Positions 50,103 to 60,140 of a DNA stretch of 64,000 nt are shown here, in pieces. The DNA is from Pseudomonas viridiflava. GTDB lineage: Bacteria; Pseudomonadota; Gammaproteobacteria; Pseudomonadales; Pseudomonadaceae. The stretch spans positions 186,001-250,000 of the forward strand of contig NZ_UUON01000048.1 in NCBI RefSeq assembly GCF_900590885.1, read 5' to 3'. Below the pieces are notes generated by a model. That model was not told the origin of the DNA. It worked only from the letters and a program-made list of their open reading frames with translations, and made no database searches. The position numbers and the translations under genes are program-made. Position 1 is the first letter of the stretch. Every line of letters starts with the position of its first letter.

Positions 50103-50160
50103 ATGTGGGAGGGGGCTTGCCCCCTCCCACTTTGATTGCATTTCAAATGTGGGAGGGGGT
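50103..50160. repeat. REP palindromes between eat and the aldehyde dehydrogenase gene
   Basis: GTGGGAGGGGGCTTGCCCCC ending TCCCAC forms one perfect palindrome. A second, direct half-copy GTGGGAGGGGG follows at 50149-50159. This is a partial unit rather than a full REPIN. Confidence 0.8.
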
Positions 50161-50165
50161 GTTAG

Positions 50166-51686
<1,521 letters not shown>

Positions 51687-51753
51687 GGTGGGTATCTCCT
51701 GGCTTTTATGTTTATTGGAGTGCAGCGCTGTTGCTGCGCTTGGTAAAGCGTAG

Positions 51754-51769
51754 AGCAAAGGTTGGGCCA
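51754..51769 (-). promoter_or_regulatory. Sigma-54 (-24/-12) promoter of the aldehyde dehydrogenase gene
   Basis: The minus strand reads TGGCCCAACCTTTGCT, which keeps TGGC-N7-TTGCT exactly. A start about 12 nt beyond the GC would leave a leader near 57 nt. The adjacent divergent gene encodes a sigma-54 activator. Confidence 0.82.
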
Positions 51770-51961
51770 CCGCTTTGCCGCCCAGGTAAATCAAGGGGTT
51801 GAGGTGTGTTGCGAGGCGTTGCTGTGTCGGGGTCGATACAGGTTCTGTGACAGTTTGTGCCATAAACGGTACAGCCCGTGACCGGCGGGTCGGCCTGGGA
51901 TTGCAATGGCCGGTTGGCTGGGGGATGCTGGCTGTTCTCACGCAGGGAGAATAATAAGAAC

Positions 51962-53851
51962 ATGCATAACGATCATTTCAGTCGCCATGCCCAGCAGGTC
52001 CTCACGGTGGCGCGCGGCCGCGATCCCTCCAGCGATCCTTCCATCGCGCGCTCCTGGCTGCGTTGCCTGGAGGACTACCACCTCGACCCCGCGCAGACCA
52101 TCGCCCCCACCGTGCTTGAACACGCCCGCCTGCTGGAAAGCCGCGAGCGTCTGCAACAAGTGTTGAGCATCGCCGGCAATGAGATGAACAGCCTGCACCA
52201 ACAGCTCTCGGGCGCCGGCCACGCCGTGCTGCTGACCGATGCGCGCGGGGTGATCCTCAACTGTGTCACCGCGCCGTCCGAGCGCAGGATTTTCGAGCGC
52301 GCCGGGCTGTGGCTGGGCGCCGACTGGAGTGAGGCCCGGGAAGGCACCAACGGCATCGGCACCTGCCTGGTCGAGCGTCAGTCGCTGACGATTCATCGTG
52401 ATGAACATTTTCGCGGCCGTCATATCGGGCTGACTTGCTCGGCGAGCCCGGTGTTCGACCCCCACGGCGAATTGCTGGCGGTACTGGATGTGTCCTCGGC
52501 GCGCGAAGCCGTTTCGCGCCAGAGCCAGTTCCACACCATGGCGCTGGTCAACCTGTCGGCGAAGATGATCGAGAGTTGTTACTTCCTGCGTCACTTTGAA
52601 CAGCACTGGCTGCTGCGCTTTCACCTGCAGGCCGAGTCGGTGGGCCTGTTCAGTGAAGGGTTGTTGGCGTTCGATGGCGAAGGGCGGATTTGCGCGGCCA
52701 ACCAGAGCGCGCTGAACCTGCTGGGCCAGGCCCGTGGAGGCTTGCTGGGGCAACCGGTGGAGGCGCTTTTCGACTGCGGCCTCGACCAACTGCTGGGGCG
52801 CGCCAGCGCGAATGCCACGGCCAGTTGGCCACTGCGCGCGCGCGATGGCCGGCAGCTGTTCGCCGCGCTGCGTGGCCAGGTGCGCAGCCTGCCGGCACCC
52901 ATCGCCCAGCCGCAACCCGAGCGGCAACCCCTGCCGGGCATCTGCATGGGCGATCCGGCCCTGCAAAATGATTTCCGTAAAGCACTGCGGGTCTTCGAGC
53001 GCGACGTGCCGTTATTGATCAACGGCGAAACCGGCTCCGGCAAAGAGGCGTTTGCCAAGGCCGTGCACCACGCCAGCCAGCGCGCCGCCAAACCCTTCGT
53101 GGCGCTCAACTGTGCCGCCATCCCGGAAAGCCTGATCGAGAGCGAACTGTTCGGCTATCGCGGCGGCAGTTTTACCGGCGCGCGCAAGGAGGGTATGCAA
53201 GGCAAGTTGCAACAAGCCGATGGCGGCACCTTGTTCCTGGATGAAATTGGCGACATGCCGCTGGCCCTGCAGACCCGGCTATTAAGAGTGCTGGACGACC
53301 GCATGGTAGTGCCCATCGGCGGTGAGCCCCAGGCAATCGATGTGCGCATCATCAGTGCGACCCATCGTGATTTGCTGGGGTGTATCCAGGGCGGCAGCTT
53401 TCGCGAGGATTTGTATTACCGGCTCAATGGGCTGGAAGTTTCATTGCCGGCGCTGCGCGATCGCAGTGACAAATCCCAGTTGCTGGATTTTCTGTTGGAG
53501 GACGCATCCGCGCCGGAGAAAGTGCTGCTCGATGTTGCTGCGCGCCAGCAGTTATTGGCGTTTACCTGGCCGGGCAATGTGCGGCAGATGCGCACCGTGT
53601 TACGTACGTTGTCGGCGCTGGCTGAGGAGGGGCGGGTTACGTCTGAAGACCTGCCAGCGATCATTCGCCGATCCCAACCGCAAACGGTTGATAAGGCGCT
53701 GGACCTGCCGCTGGAGCATGCTGAACGGCTGGCCTTGCTTGACGCGCTGGAGCAGCAGCACTGGCATATGACGCACGCCGCAACGCAGTTGGGGGTTAGT
53801 CGCAACACCCTTTATCGCAAATTGCGCAAGCATGGAATTACCCGTCAATGA
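51962..53851 (+). CDS. eatR: Sigma-54-dependent transcriptional activator (AcoR/EatR type)
   Basis: A 629-residue enhancer-binding protein. An N-terminal GAF-like sensor (about residues 60-200; GLWLGADWSEAREGTNGIGT) is followed by a PAS-like segment. The AAA+ domain follows, with Walker A LINGETGSGKEAFAKAVHHA, the sigma-54-contacting region written ESELFGYRGGSFTGARKEG (standard GAFTGA appears here as GSFTGA), and Walker B GGTLFLDEIGDMP. A Fis-type HTH ends the protein (HMTHAATQLGVSRNTLYRKL). By position it controls ethanolamine genes; the symbol follows the P. aeruginosa order. Confidence 0.9.
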   Translation: MHNDHFSRHAQQVLTVARGRDPSSDPSIARSWLRCLEDYHLDPAQTIAPTVLEHARLLESRERLQQVLSIAGNEMNSLHQQLSGAGHAVLLTDARGVILNCVTAPSERRIFERAGLWLGADWSEAREGTNGIGTCLVERQSLTIHRDEHFRGRHIGLTCSASPVFDPHGELLAVLDVSSAREAVSRQSQFHTMALVNLSAKMIESCYFLRHFEQHWLLRFHLQAESVGLFSEGLLAFDGEGRICAANQSALNLLGQARGGLLGQPVEALFDCGLDQLLGRASANATASWPLRARDGRQLFAALRGQVRSLPAPIAQPQPERQPLPGICMGDPALQNDFRKALRVFERDVPLLINGETGSGKEAFAKAVHHASQRAAKPFVALNCAAIPESLIESELFGYRGGSFTGARKEGMQGKLQQADGGTLFLDEIGDMPLALQTRLLRVLDDRMVVPIGGEPQAIDVRIISATHRDLLGCIQGGSFREDLYYRLNGLEVSLPALRDRSDKSQLLDFLLEDASAPEKVLLDVAARQQLLAFTWPGNVRQMRTVLRTLSALAEEGRVTSEDLPAIIRRSQPQTVDKALDLPLEHAERLALLDALEQQHWHMTHAATQLGVSRNTLYRKLRKHGITRQ

Positions 53852-53923
53852 TCGGTGTTATTTCGTACGAATGCGCATTAGATGCAATGTTCTGTCGCAT
53901 CTTTGTAAGTCGTCTGGTGCACG

Positions 53924-53947
53924 CTTTGTAGAATCTCCAGCCACTCA
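53924..53947 (+). promoter_or_regulatory. Shared upstream block of island gene 1
   Basis: CTTTGTAGA-N8-CCACTCA, 43 nt before the start of the 1118-codon gene. The same block with identical spacing precedes the second island gene. CCACTCA matches the -10 half of Hrp boxes (CCACNNA), but no GGAACC-like -35 is present here. Confidence 0.4.
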
Positions 53948-53990
53948 ATGTAGGAGCAGGGAATTACTGCTTTTACATTGAGGTGTTTGA

Positions 53991-56900
53991 ATGACAAATA
54001 TTTCTGGTTTTCCTACAGCTTCTGGAATTAATTCCCGCTTGCCTGCCCAGGCGGCCCCTGCTGCGCAGCAGCCGGCCACAGTGCCAGGCACCTCGACGGC
54101 TTTTCCAGGCACTCATGGCAACGGCGTTCGACAAAAGCGTGATGCTCCACCGCCTGACACCCTCGAAACGCGTGCTGCCGCAGATGCCCAAGTGGCGAGT
54201 GCATTCGGATCCACATTGCATGATCTCTTCTTTGGAACGTCAGTCACCCCGCCTGATGTACCGGTACCCCCGAATTCCACGTTAGGGCGTTGGCGCGGCC
54301 TGCTGGACGATGCGCTCGGCAGCCCGGCGTTTACCGCCTGGGCCAAGCAACAGGGGGTGGATACCACGAGCATGAAGTTCAGCCCCTCCCGCGCAGAGAT
54401 GACCGCCGTTGTTGGCAATGCGTGGAAGACCTTTTCTCTTACGGACGATTCTGGCTGGGCCGAGGTGTCGCGAGCAGTCTTGGCAGCCGCTCGGCGAATT
54501 GCCCCGGGGCCTGGAGAAATATTAAGCGGCGTCTTACCAAAAGGTGATCTGCCATGGGGAGTAGTGGGCGCGTTTTACCTGCGGCCTTTTGAGCTGAGCC
54601 CTGAGCAAGTGTCGAGCTTTCACAAGCGTTATGTAGAAAAAGGGCACTTCGAGTTTCCGACCGATCCCTATGGGGCGCTGAGATCGCCGGAGGAATTCGC
54701 TAAGCATGAGGAGAGGTTGGGTGACAGCATCAATACCCATGCGCTCATCACCGCACTGGAATCCCAGGTCGACGATGCCGATGGCAAGATCGACTTGAGC
54801 AAGGTCAAGATACCTCTTGATCCACGCTCTGCGATTGCCAAGAGGCTCAAGAGCCGCAGGAGGCCGAGTTCAGAGATCAGCGCCGACAGGCTGGTCGGTC
54901 AAATCGAGATGAACGTGCCAGGAAATGCTGCGGGTGCGTTAAACGTGGCCCACATGTTGTCTTTCGACCTTGTCCACAGGGCGCCTCATGCCAGCGGCGG
55001 TGGCGCATTGCCGTTGACTCGGCTCTCTGAGAGCACCACCTTGGGCATTAACACGAAGAAAAAACTGATAGAAATAGTCGAGCGGTGGAAGACGTTGAAC
55101 CCTGATCTTGCGCCGCAGGGCCAGGACGGGCCAGCGGCCCAGAGCCTGTTTGGTCGACTGATAAATTGCCTTCCCGACAACATCAGGAAGGTGATCAGCA
55201 CTGACCCCGAAACCGCACTGAATGAGCTTATTCGAACGCCTGAAGCCAGGGCGCTGGGTAAGAAAATACAGGTTGAATTGGGAGGGGTTGAAACAGCTAC
55301 CAGCAGCAATGAGTTTGTGAGCGCGGCACTGGCGCTCGAGTTTGACTCTATGGGCGGGGCGGGGCGTCATAACCTGAGTGGCTATAGCTTGTATGGTCAA
55401 CAGAATATCGGTGCGACGGCCGATCAGATTATCGGCCGCTTTACGCGTCATCTAGAGGGACGGGTCGGGGCTGAAATGGCGCCGATTACGGCGCGGCTGT
55501 TGTTGTCGATATCGGCGCCAGAGCTTCTGACAAAAGATATGCCGCCTAACCTGGTTTATGGGTCTCATACGTGGGCCAACTACACCATTGAGGCGTTGCG
55601 TATTGAGAAGAGGGTGCCGGGTGCTGTGGCCAATATGACATTTAGCCAAGTGATGGTATTTGGTCAAACAGTCCCGGTTTCAGATAAGGGGCAAGCAGAC
55701 CTGGAGGAAGTCAGGCGTGCGCCGGTCCTCGACTGGGCAGTGGCCAATGGGGTTATCCGTGCGAAGGAGAACTCAGTTTACTCCGCCGACGATTACAACG
55801 TGGCGGCGAACGCAATGGTCAAACAGCAAGGTGAATTGGGGTTGGCGTCAGAGGCCTTGAATGCTGAGCCGGTCAGTCGAAAAGAATTGGCGCTCCAAGA
55901 GTTGAAGAGGATTTATGGCAGTGATATAGATTTTGAAAAGAAGGTTATCAAAGACAGTCACGAAGTCTGGCCGGACATTACATATTATTCGGTACTGGAC
56001 ATCTACATGTCTGGGCACCTGGGCCAAAAGGCCTGGGAGTCGCGCGATGAGAAAACGTACCCATTTCATCCCGTGATGACGCGCAAATTTTATTTGTTAG
56101 CGGATATTAATAAAAAGTTTGATGACTTATTCGAAAAGTATAAGGCTCGGCGTGAGATCGCGATAAATGTCATGTTTCGATACCATGTTTCACTGTTGCC
56201 TGTGGCGGATCGAAACATTCTTGATGGCTCGGACATCAGTTTCTATTCAGTGCGCAAGCCTTACGATAAAAAAGTTGTTGGTAAAGCCGGAAATCATGAA
56301 ACCCAAAAGTATGTGAGCAGCAAGCCTAGCCTGGAAGAGACTTTGCAGTTGACCGGGCGCCAAGGCGTACTGATCAAGGCGGATCGAGGCAATGGGGATA
56401 TCTACTATTACAGCTACTTGCCGGGGCAATCAAAAATCATCAAAGAGCCTGGATTGAAAGCGCCCCTCGTGAATCGCCCGCAAACAGAGTGGAAGAGGCC
56501 TGATTCAAGTGGTAAGCCGAACAATAGCATCGGCGATGAACTCAATTTTGATGCGAACCCTTATTATGGTCAGCCGTCACAAGGTGAGAAACCACGCTCA
56601 CGAATCCTGGTCGAGCAATTAAGTTCTACCCATACAGATCGTGCTTCGGCTCACGTTCCAATTGATTCGGTAAAGCCAATCTCGGGTAGCTATTTTTCCA
56701 CAAGAAATTTAGCCATGGGTAAAACCGTCAGCGATTTTTTTACTTATGGTCAAGAAGGTCGCAGGAGTGGATTGAAAGGCGTTACTCAACGTGAGCAGGA
56801 AATAATAAATAACAAGAAATTGACTGAGCTTTTTCTTAGCCTTGCTCCTTTTTATGATGGCGTCATGAACGCCATTAAGGGGAACGTTGCAGGCGCGATT

Positions 56901-57347
56901 TTTGACCTCGGATTTGATGCATTGGGGTTTCTTATTCCGGGTGCAAAAGGCTTTGCCACTGCCTTAAAGTCTGGCCGAGGCGCCCTTAAAGCGATCAGCT
57001 CCGGGTTTGTCAAAGGGTTAAGCTCCTCCTTAGGGGTTGACGATGTTTTTAAGGCGCCAAAAAATATCGGCGATGGACTAAGCGAAGCCGGACGCCTAGG
57101 CGGCAATTTGCTCTCAAAAGTGCAGTCGGGGTTGTCGATTGGTATTAAAAATTATGATGCGCAGAAGCTTTATAAGCATAAGGACGTCGTCAGTGACTTT
57201 TACTATAAGCGTCTTGGTCGTTCAGAGAAAATGGGGCCCGTTACCGCAATTTTTCTGCACGGTGCGTGGTATACCTATAATCTTGTAACAAAAACACCGT
57301 ATGGAATACAGTTGACACAATATGGAGTTGTTCAGGCGGTTGCGTGA
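53991..57347 (+). CDS. Large toxin-like protein of unknown function
   Basis: A 1118-residue protein I cannot assign with confidence. The first 70 residues are Ser/Pro/Ala-rich and disordered (MTNISGFPTASGINSRLPAQ). The middle (about 80-900) is soluble, mixed helix/strand, with a basic patch KRLKSRRRPSSE near residue 290. Residues about 945-1015 hold an amphipathic/hydrophobic block (LAPFYDGVMNAIKGNVAGAI, DLGFDALGFLIPGAKGF, GRGALKAISSGFVKG) like that near the end of large Pseudomonas dermonecrotic-type or insecticidal-like proteins. No standard signal peptide is visible. Base composition falls well below the neighbours towards the 3' end. It is inserted between the eut activator and mpl, adjacent in P. 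aeruginosa. A secreted toxin or type III effector is an inference. Confidence 0.6.
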   Translation: MTNISGFPTASGINSRLPAQAAPAAQQPATVPGTSTAFPGTHGNGVRQKRDAPPPDTLETRAAADAQVASAFGSTLHDLFFGTSVTPPDVPVPPNSTLGRWRGLLDDALGSPAFTAWAKQQGVDTTSMKFSPSRAEMTAVVGNAWKTFSLTDDSGWAEVSRAVLAAARRIAPGPGEILSGVLPKGDLPWGVVGAFYLRPFELSPEQVSSFHKRYVEKGHFEFPTDPYGALRSPEEFAKHEERLGDSINTHALITALESQVDDADGKIDLSKVKIPLDPRSAIAKRLKSRRRPSSEISADRLVGQIEMNVPGNAAGALNVAHMLSFDLVHRAPHASGGGALPLTRLSESTTLGINTKKKLIEIVERWKTLNPDLAPQGQDGPAAQSLFGRLINCLPDNIRKVISTDPETALNELIRTPEARALGKKIQVELGGVETATSSNEFVSAALALEFDSMGGAGRHNLSGYSLYGQQNIGATADQIIGRFTRHLEGRVGAEMAPITARLLLSISAPELLTKDMPPNLVYGSHTWANYTIEALRIEKRVPGAVANMTFSQVMVFGQTVPVSDKGQADLEEVRRAPVLDWAVANGVIRAKENSVYSADDYNVAANAMVKQQGELGLASEALNAEPVSRKELALQELKRIYGSDIDFEKKVIKDSHEVWPDITYYSVLDIYMSGHLGQKAWESRDEKTYPFHPVMTRKFYLLADINKKFDDLFEKYKARREIAINVMFRYHVSLLPVADRNILDGSDISFYSVRKPYDKKVVGKAGNHETQKYVSSKPSLEETLQLTGRQGVLIKADRGNGDIYYYSYLPGQSKIIKEPGLKAPLVNRPQTEWKRPDSSGKPNNSIGDELNFDANPYYGQPSQGEKPRSRILVEQLSSTHTDRASAHVPIDSVKPISGSYFSTRNLAMGKTVSDFFTYGQEGRRSGLKGVTQREQEIINNKKLTELFLSLAPFYDGVMNAIKGNVAGAIFDLGFDALGFLIPGAKGFATALKSGRGALKAISSGFVKGLSSSLGVDDVFKAPKNIGDGLSEAGRLGGNLLSKVQSGLSIGIKNYDAQKLYKHKDVVSDFYYKRLGRSEKMGPVTAIFLHGAWYTYNLVTKTPYGIQLTQYGVVQAVA

Positions 57348-57416
57348 TGGTTGTTCGAAGTTTGTGGCTGTATATAGTTGTCTGGCAGTAAGCTTTTTCC
57401 GGTTGGTAAATTTATC

Positions 57417-57444
57417 GGAACTTTGTAGAGGCTTTTGTCACATA
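57417..57444 (+). promoter_or_regulatory. Hrp-box-like promoter before island gene 2
   Basis: GGAACT-N15-TCACATA closely resembles the HrpL/RspL box GGAACC-N15/16-CCACNNA. It differs in the last base of the -35 half and the first of the -10 half. It ends 55 nt before the start and contains CTTTGTAGA at 57421-57429, shared with the upstream region of island gene 1. Confidence 0.5.
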
Positions 57445-57499
57445 TATAGTGGAGGAAATGGATGGCTTCCTAATGCAAATTAATCATTAGGTGACTCAT

Positions 57500-58564
57500 A
57501 TGACAAGTATCAACTCTCCCGCATCGCAGTGGTATTTTTCTCAGCCACAATTGCATCCTGAGACTGTAAGTAAACCTTCGCCTGAACACCTGGCGCCTTC
57601 AATCGCCCGCAGTTCCGAGTCTGCTGAAAAAAACACTGGCAGCAGGGCGGCGTCTCTAGAGCCTGAAATGTTTGTCGCAGAAGACGTTAGTGCAAAGCGA
57701 GTGCCGCGCGGTTTTAGTAAGCTTTTTAATAGAGCGGGTTTGGGTCTTCCAGCAACCATCAAGGCTCCGGAAGGTGTCAAGGCGCCTGAGGGCGGCAACG
57801 TCGCAGTGGCCGGTACTTCTCGCTCGCTGGGGGCGGGCGCGACTAAATTTGATAAGGATTTTGTTGCAGAGCAAGGCAGTCTCAAGACAACAGATGACTA
57901 TGCCAAAAAGCTTGGGCAGGAAGAGGTGGTGGAGGTTACACCGAAAACCTTTACGTCGACCTTTGAGATCCCGGCGTCAACGGTGAATGGCAAAGCCGTT
58001 GACGAATTTTCCAGCGCTAGTCTTAAAAAGTCAGGCGAAGAGCTTAATGAGGCTGCGGCTGCTGCTGATGTGAATTTGGACGCACTTAAACCTGCTGCGT
58101 CACCTTATAAAGTGGCGTTGTTTGCTAGTGGCGTCACTGCCGCTACTGGGGTGATCACAAACACCACTATTGAAACAATCAAAAAGGCATTCGCCGATTC
58201 GCCGGAGGCTATCTTTAAAAAAGGTCTTGCCGAGGCAAGAGCGGTAGACCAGGTTCAAGATGACGTGTTCACGGCGGTCAACACGCTGAAAACACTTAAT
58301 GTAGAAGACCAGGTCAAGCCCGACTTTCAGTTGGCTCTTAAATCAAACGAAGAGCGTATGACTTCTCTGGAGTCAATCACCAATGGCCTCGGGCAATACT
58401 TTGTGGCGTTGGCCGATAAATACGGCATTCCAACTACGTTCTCGGTGTCGCGTAGCGAAGATCCGGACATTATAGTGCGCGCAAAAGTTATCGAGTCCAA
58501 ACTGGCTTTTATTACCGACGTCTCTAAACAGGTCACGCTGAAAATAAAAGCGGCAGCGCAATAA
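57500..58564 (+). CDS. Island protein 2, helix-rich, unknown function
   Basis: A 354-residue protein that I do not recognise. The start MTSINSPASQWYFSQPQLHP at 57500 is preferred over an ATG three codons upstream. The N-terminal 130 residues are Ser/Pro/Ala-rich with a short repeat (KAPEGVKAPEGG). The rest is helical, with one hydrophobic segment (YKVALFASGVTAATGVIT) near residue 210 and a coiled-coil-like C-terminus. The N-terminus resembles that of the preceding gene in composition, and both share an upstream block, so they may act together, for example as co-secreted proteins or toxin and helper. Codon and base use is AT-richer than the core genes. Confidence 0.6.
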   Translation: MTSINSPASQWYFSQPQLHPETVSKPSPEHLAPSIARSSESAEKNTGSRAASLEPEMFVAEDVSAKRVPRGFSKLFNRAGLGLPATIKAPEGVKAPEGGNVAVAGTSRSLGAGATKFDKDFVAEQGSLKTTDDYAKKLGQEEVVEVTPKTFTSTFEIPASTVNGKAVDEFSSASLKKSGEELNEAAAAADVNLDALKPAASPYKVALFASGVTAATGVITNTTIETIKKAFADSPEAIFKKGLAEARAVDQVQDDVFTAVNTLKTLNVEDQVKPDFQLALKSNEERMTSLESITNGLGQYFVALADKYGIPTTFSVSRSEDPDIIVRAKVIESKLAFITDVSKQVTLKIKAAAQ

Positions 58565-58570
58565 GGCATT

Positions 58571-58717
58571 TTACCCCGTGACTGACTTCTGGCCTGCCAG
58601 CAGCACACAGCCTTGAGGACCCATGCTGTTGTATTCGATCGGGTCGCGTGCACGCGGTCTGATCGGATACATCGGCATTTTTGCGTCCCCGAACTGCTGG
58701 ATTGAAGGCTCACCCAT
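58571..58717 (-). CDS. Small ORF convergent with the island, unknown function
   Basis: A 48-codon frame starting MGEPSIQQFGDAKMPMYPIR and ending GPQGCVLLAGQKSVTG. AGGAG lies 9 nt before the ATG, an excellent ribosome site, which is the main reason to list it. It converges with island gene 2, leaving 6 nt between the stops, and diverges from mpl. No family recognised. Confidence 0.55.
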   Translation of the reverse strand: MGEPSIQQFGDAKMPMYPIRPRARDPIEYNSMGPQGCVLLAGQKSVTG

Positions 58718-58790
58718 AAACGCTGACTCCTAAAGAGTGCCATTTGCCCCTCCCTGCGCTAACCTGCCTCGATGTTTTACGAGGTCGACT

Positions 58791-60140
58791 ATGCACATTC
58801 ATATTCTCGGTATCTGCGGTACGTTCATGGGCTCGATGGCGGTGCTGGCCAAAGAGCTGGGCCATCACGTTACCGGCTCCGATGCCAATGTTTACCCACC
58901 CATGAGCACGCAACTCCAGGCGCAGGGTATCGAGCTGACCCAAGGCTACGACCCGGCGCAATTCGACCCGGTGCCCGACCTTGTGGTGATCGGCAATGCC
59001 ATGTCCCGTGGCAACCCGGCGGTGGAGTACGTACTCAATAAAGGTTTGCCTTATGTGTCCGGCCCGCAATGGCTGGCCGACCATGTGCTGCAAGGCCGTT
59101 GGGTATTGGCCGTTGCTGGCACCCATGGCAAAACCACCACCAGCAGCATGCTGGCCTGGGTGTTGGAGCATGCGGGCATGAGCCCGGGCTTTTTGATTGG
59201 CGGCGTGCCGCAGAATTTCTCGGTGTCGGCGCGTCTGGGTGACACGCCGTTTTTCGTGATTGAAGCCGACGAGTACGACAGCGCGTTCTTCGACAAACGC
59301 TCCAAGTTCGTCCACTACCGCCCGCGTACGGCGATCCTCAATAACCTTGAGTTCGATCATGCCGACATTTTCCCGGATCTGGCGGCCATCGAGCGCCAGT
59401 TCCACCACTTGGTGCGCACTATCCCGAGCGAAGGCCTGGTGATCCACCCGACCACCGAGCCGGCGTTGCAGCGCGTGATCGAGATGGGCTGCTGGACCCC
59501 GGTGCAAACCACCGACGCCGGCGGGCAGTGGCAGGTCAAGTTGCTCAGTGAAGACGGTTCCCGGTTTGAAGTGCTGTTTGAAGGCGTGGCCCAGGGCATC
59601 GTTGATTGGGACATGACCGGCCAGCATAACGTCGCCAATGCTTTGGTCACTTTGGCTGCGGCACGGCATGTGGGCGTGGTGCCGTCGATGGGCGTTGCCG
59701 CATTGAGCGCGTTCAAGAGCGTGAAGCGCCGCATGGAAAAGGTCGCCGACGTGAATGGGATTACCATCTACGACGACTTTGCCCACCACCCAACGGCCAT
59801 TGCTACCACCCTGGATGGCCTGCGCAAGCGGGTCGGCGATGCGCAGATCATTGCGATTGTGGAGCCGCGTTCCAACTCCATGAAGCTTGGCGCCCACCGC
59901 GACGGGCTGCCGGAAAGCGTCAACGATGCCGATCAGGTGGTGTGGTACGCCCCGACCAACCTTGGCTGGGACCTGCCGGCGATTGCGGCGCTGTGCACCG
60001 TGCCGTCGAAGGTGTGTGATTCGATCGAGGGCATCATCGAACACGTCAAGCATCAGGCCAAGCCCGGTACCCACGTGGTCGTGATGAGCAACGGCGGCTT
60101 CGGCGGCCTGCACGGCAAATTGGCCGAGGCACTGAAATGA
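58791..60140 (+). CDS. mpl: UDP-N-acetylmuramate:L-alanyl-gamma-D-glutamyl-meso-diaminopimelate ligase
   Basis: Recycles murein tripeptide by ligating it to UDP-MurNAc; 449 residues. The Mur-ligase ATP motif is VAGTHGKTTTSSMLAW. Other features are the N-terminal HIHILGICGTFMGSMAVLAK, EADEYDSAFFDKRSKF and YDDFAHHPTAIATTL. The ATG at 58791 follows GAGG; the open frame upstream to 58737 lacks a ribosome site. It overlaps ubiX by 4 nt. Confidence 0.97.
   Translation: MHIHILGICGTFMGSMAVLAKELGHHVTGSDANVYPPMSTQLQAQGIELTQGYDPAQFDPVPDLVVIGNAMSRGNPAVEYVLNKGLPYVSGPQWLADHVLQGRWVLAVAGTHGKTTTSSMLAWVLEHAGMSPGFLIGGVPQNFSVSARLGDTPFFVIEADEYDSAFFDKRSKFVHYRPRTAILNNLEFDHADIFPDLAAIERQFHHLVRTIPSEGLVIHPTTEPALQRVIEMGCWTPVQTTDAGGQWQVKLLSEDGSRFEVLFEGVAQGIVDWDMTGQHNVANALVTLAAARHVGVVPSMGVAALSAFKSVKRRMEKVADVNGITIYDDFAHHPTAIATTLDGLRKRVGDAQIIAIVEPRSNSMKLGAHRDGLPESVNDADQVVWYAPTNLGWDLPAIAALCTVPSKVCDSIEGIIEHVKHQAKPGTHVVVMSNGGFGGLHGKLAEALK

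Noticed and set aside
53924..53947. A true Hrp box before island gene 1
   Set aside because: The CCACTCA half is good, but the bases 15-16 nt upstream (CACGCT/GCACGC) do not resemble GGAACC.
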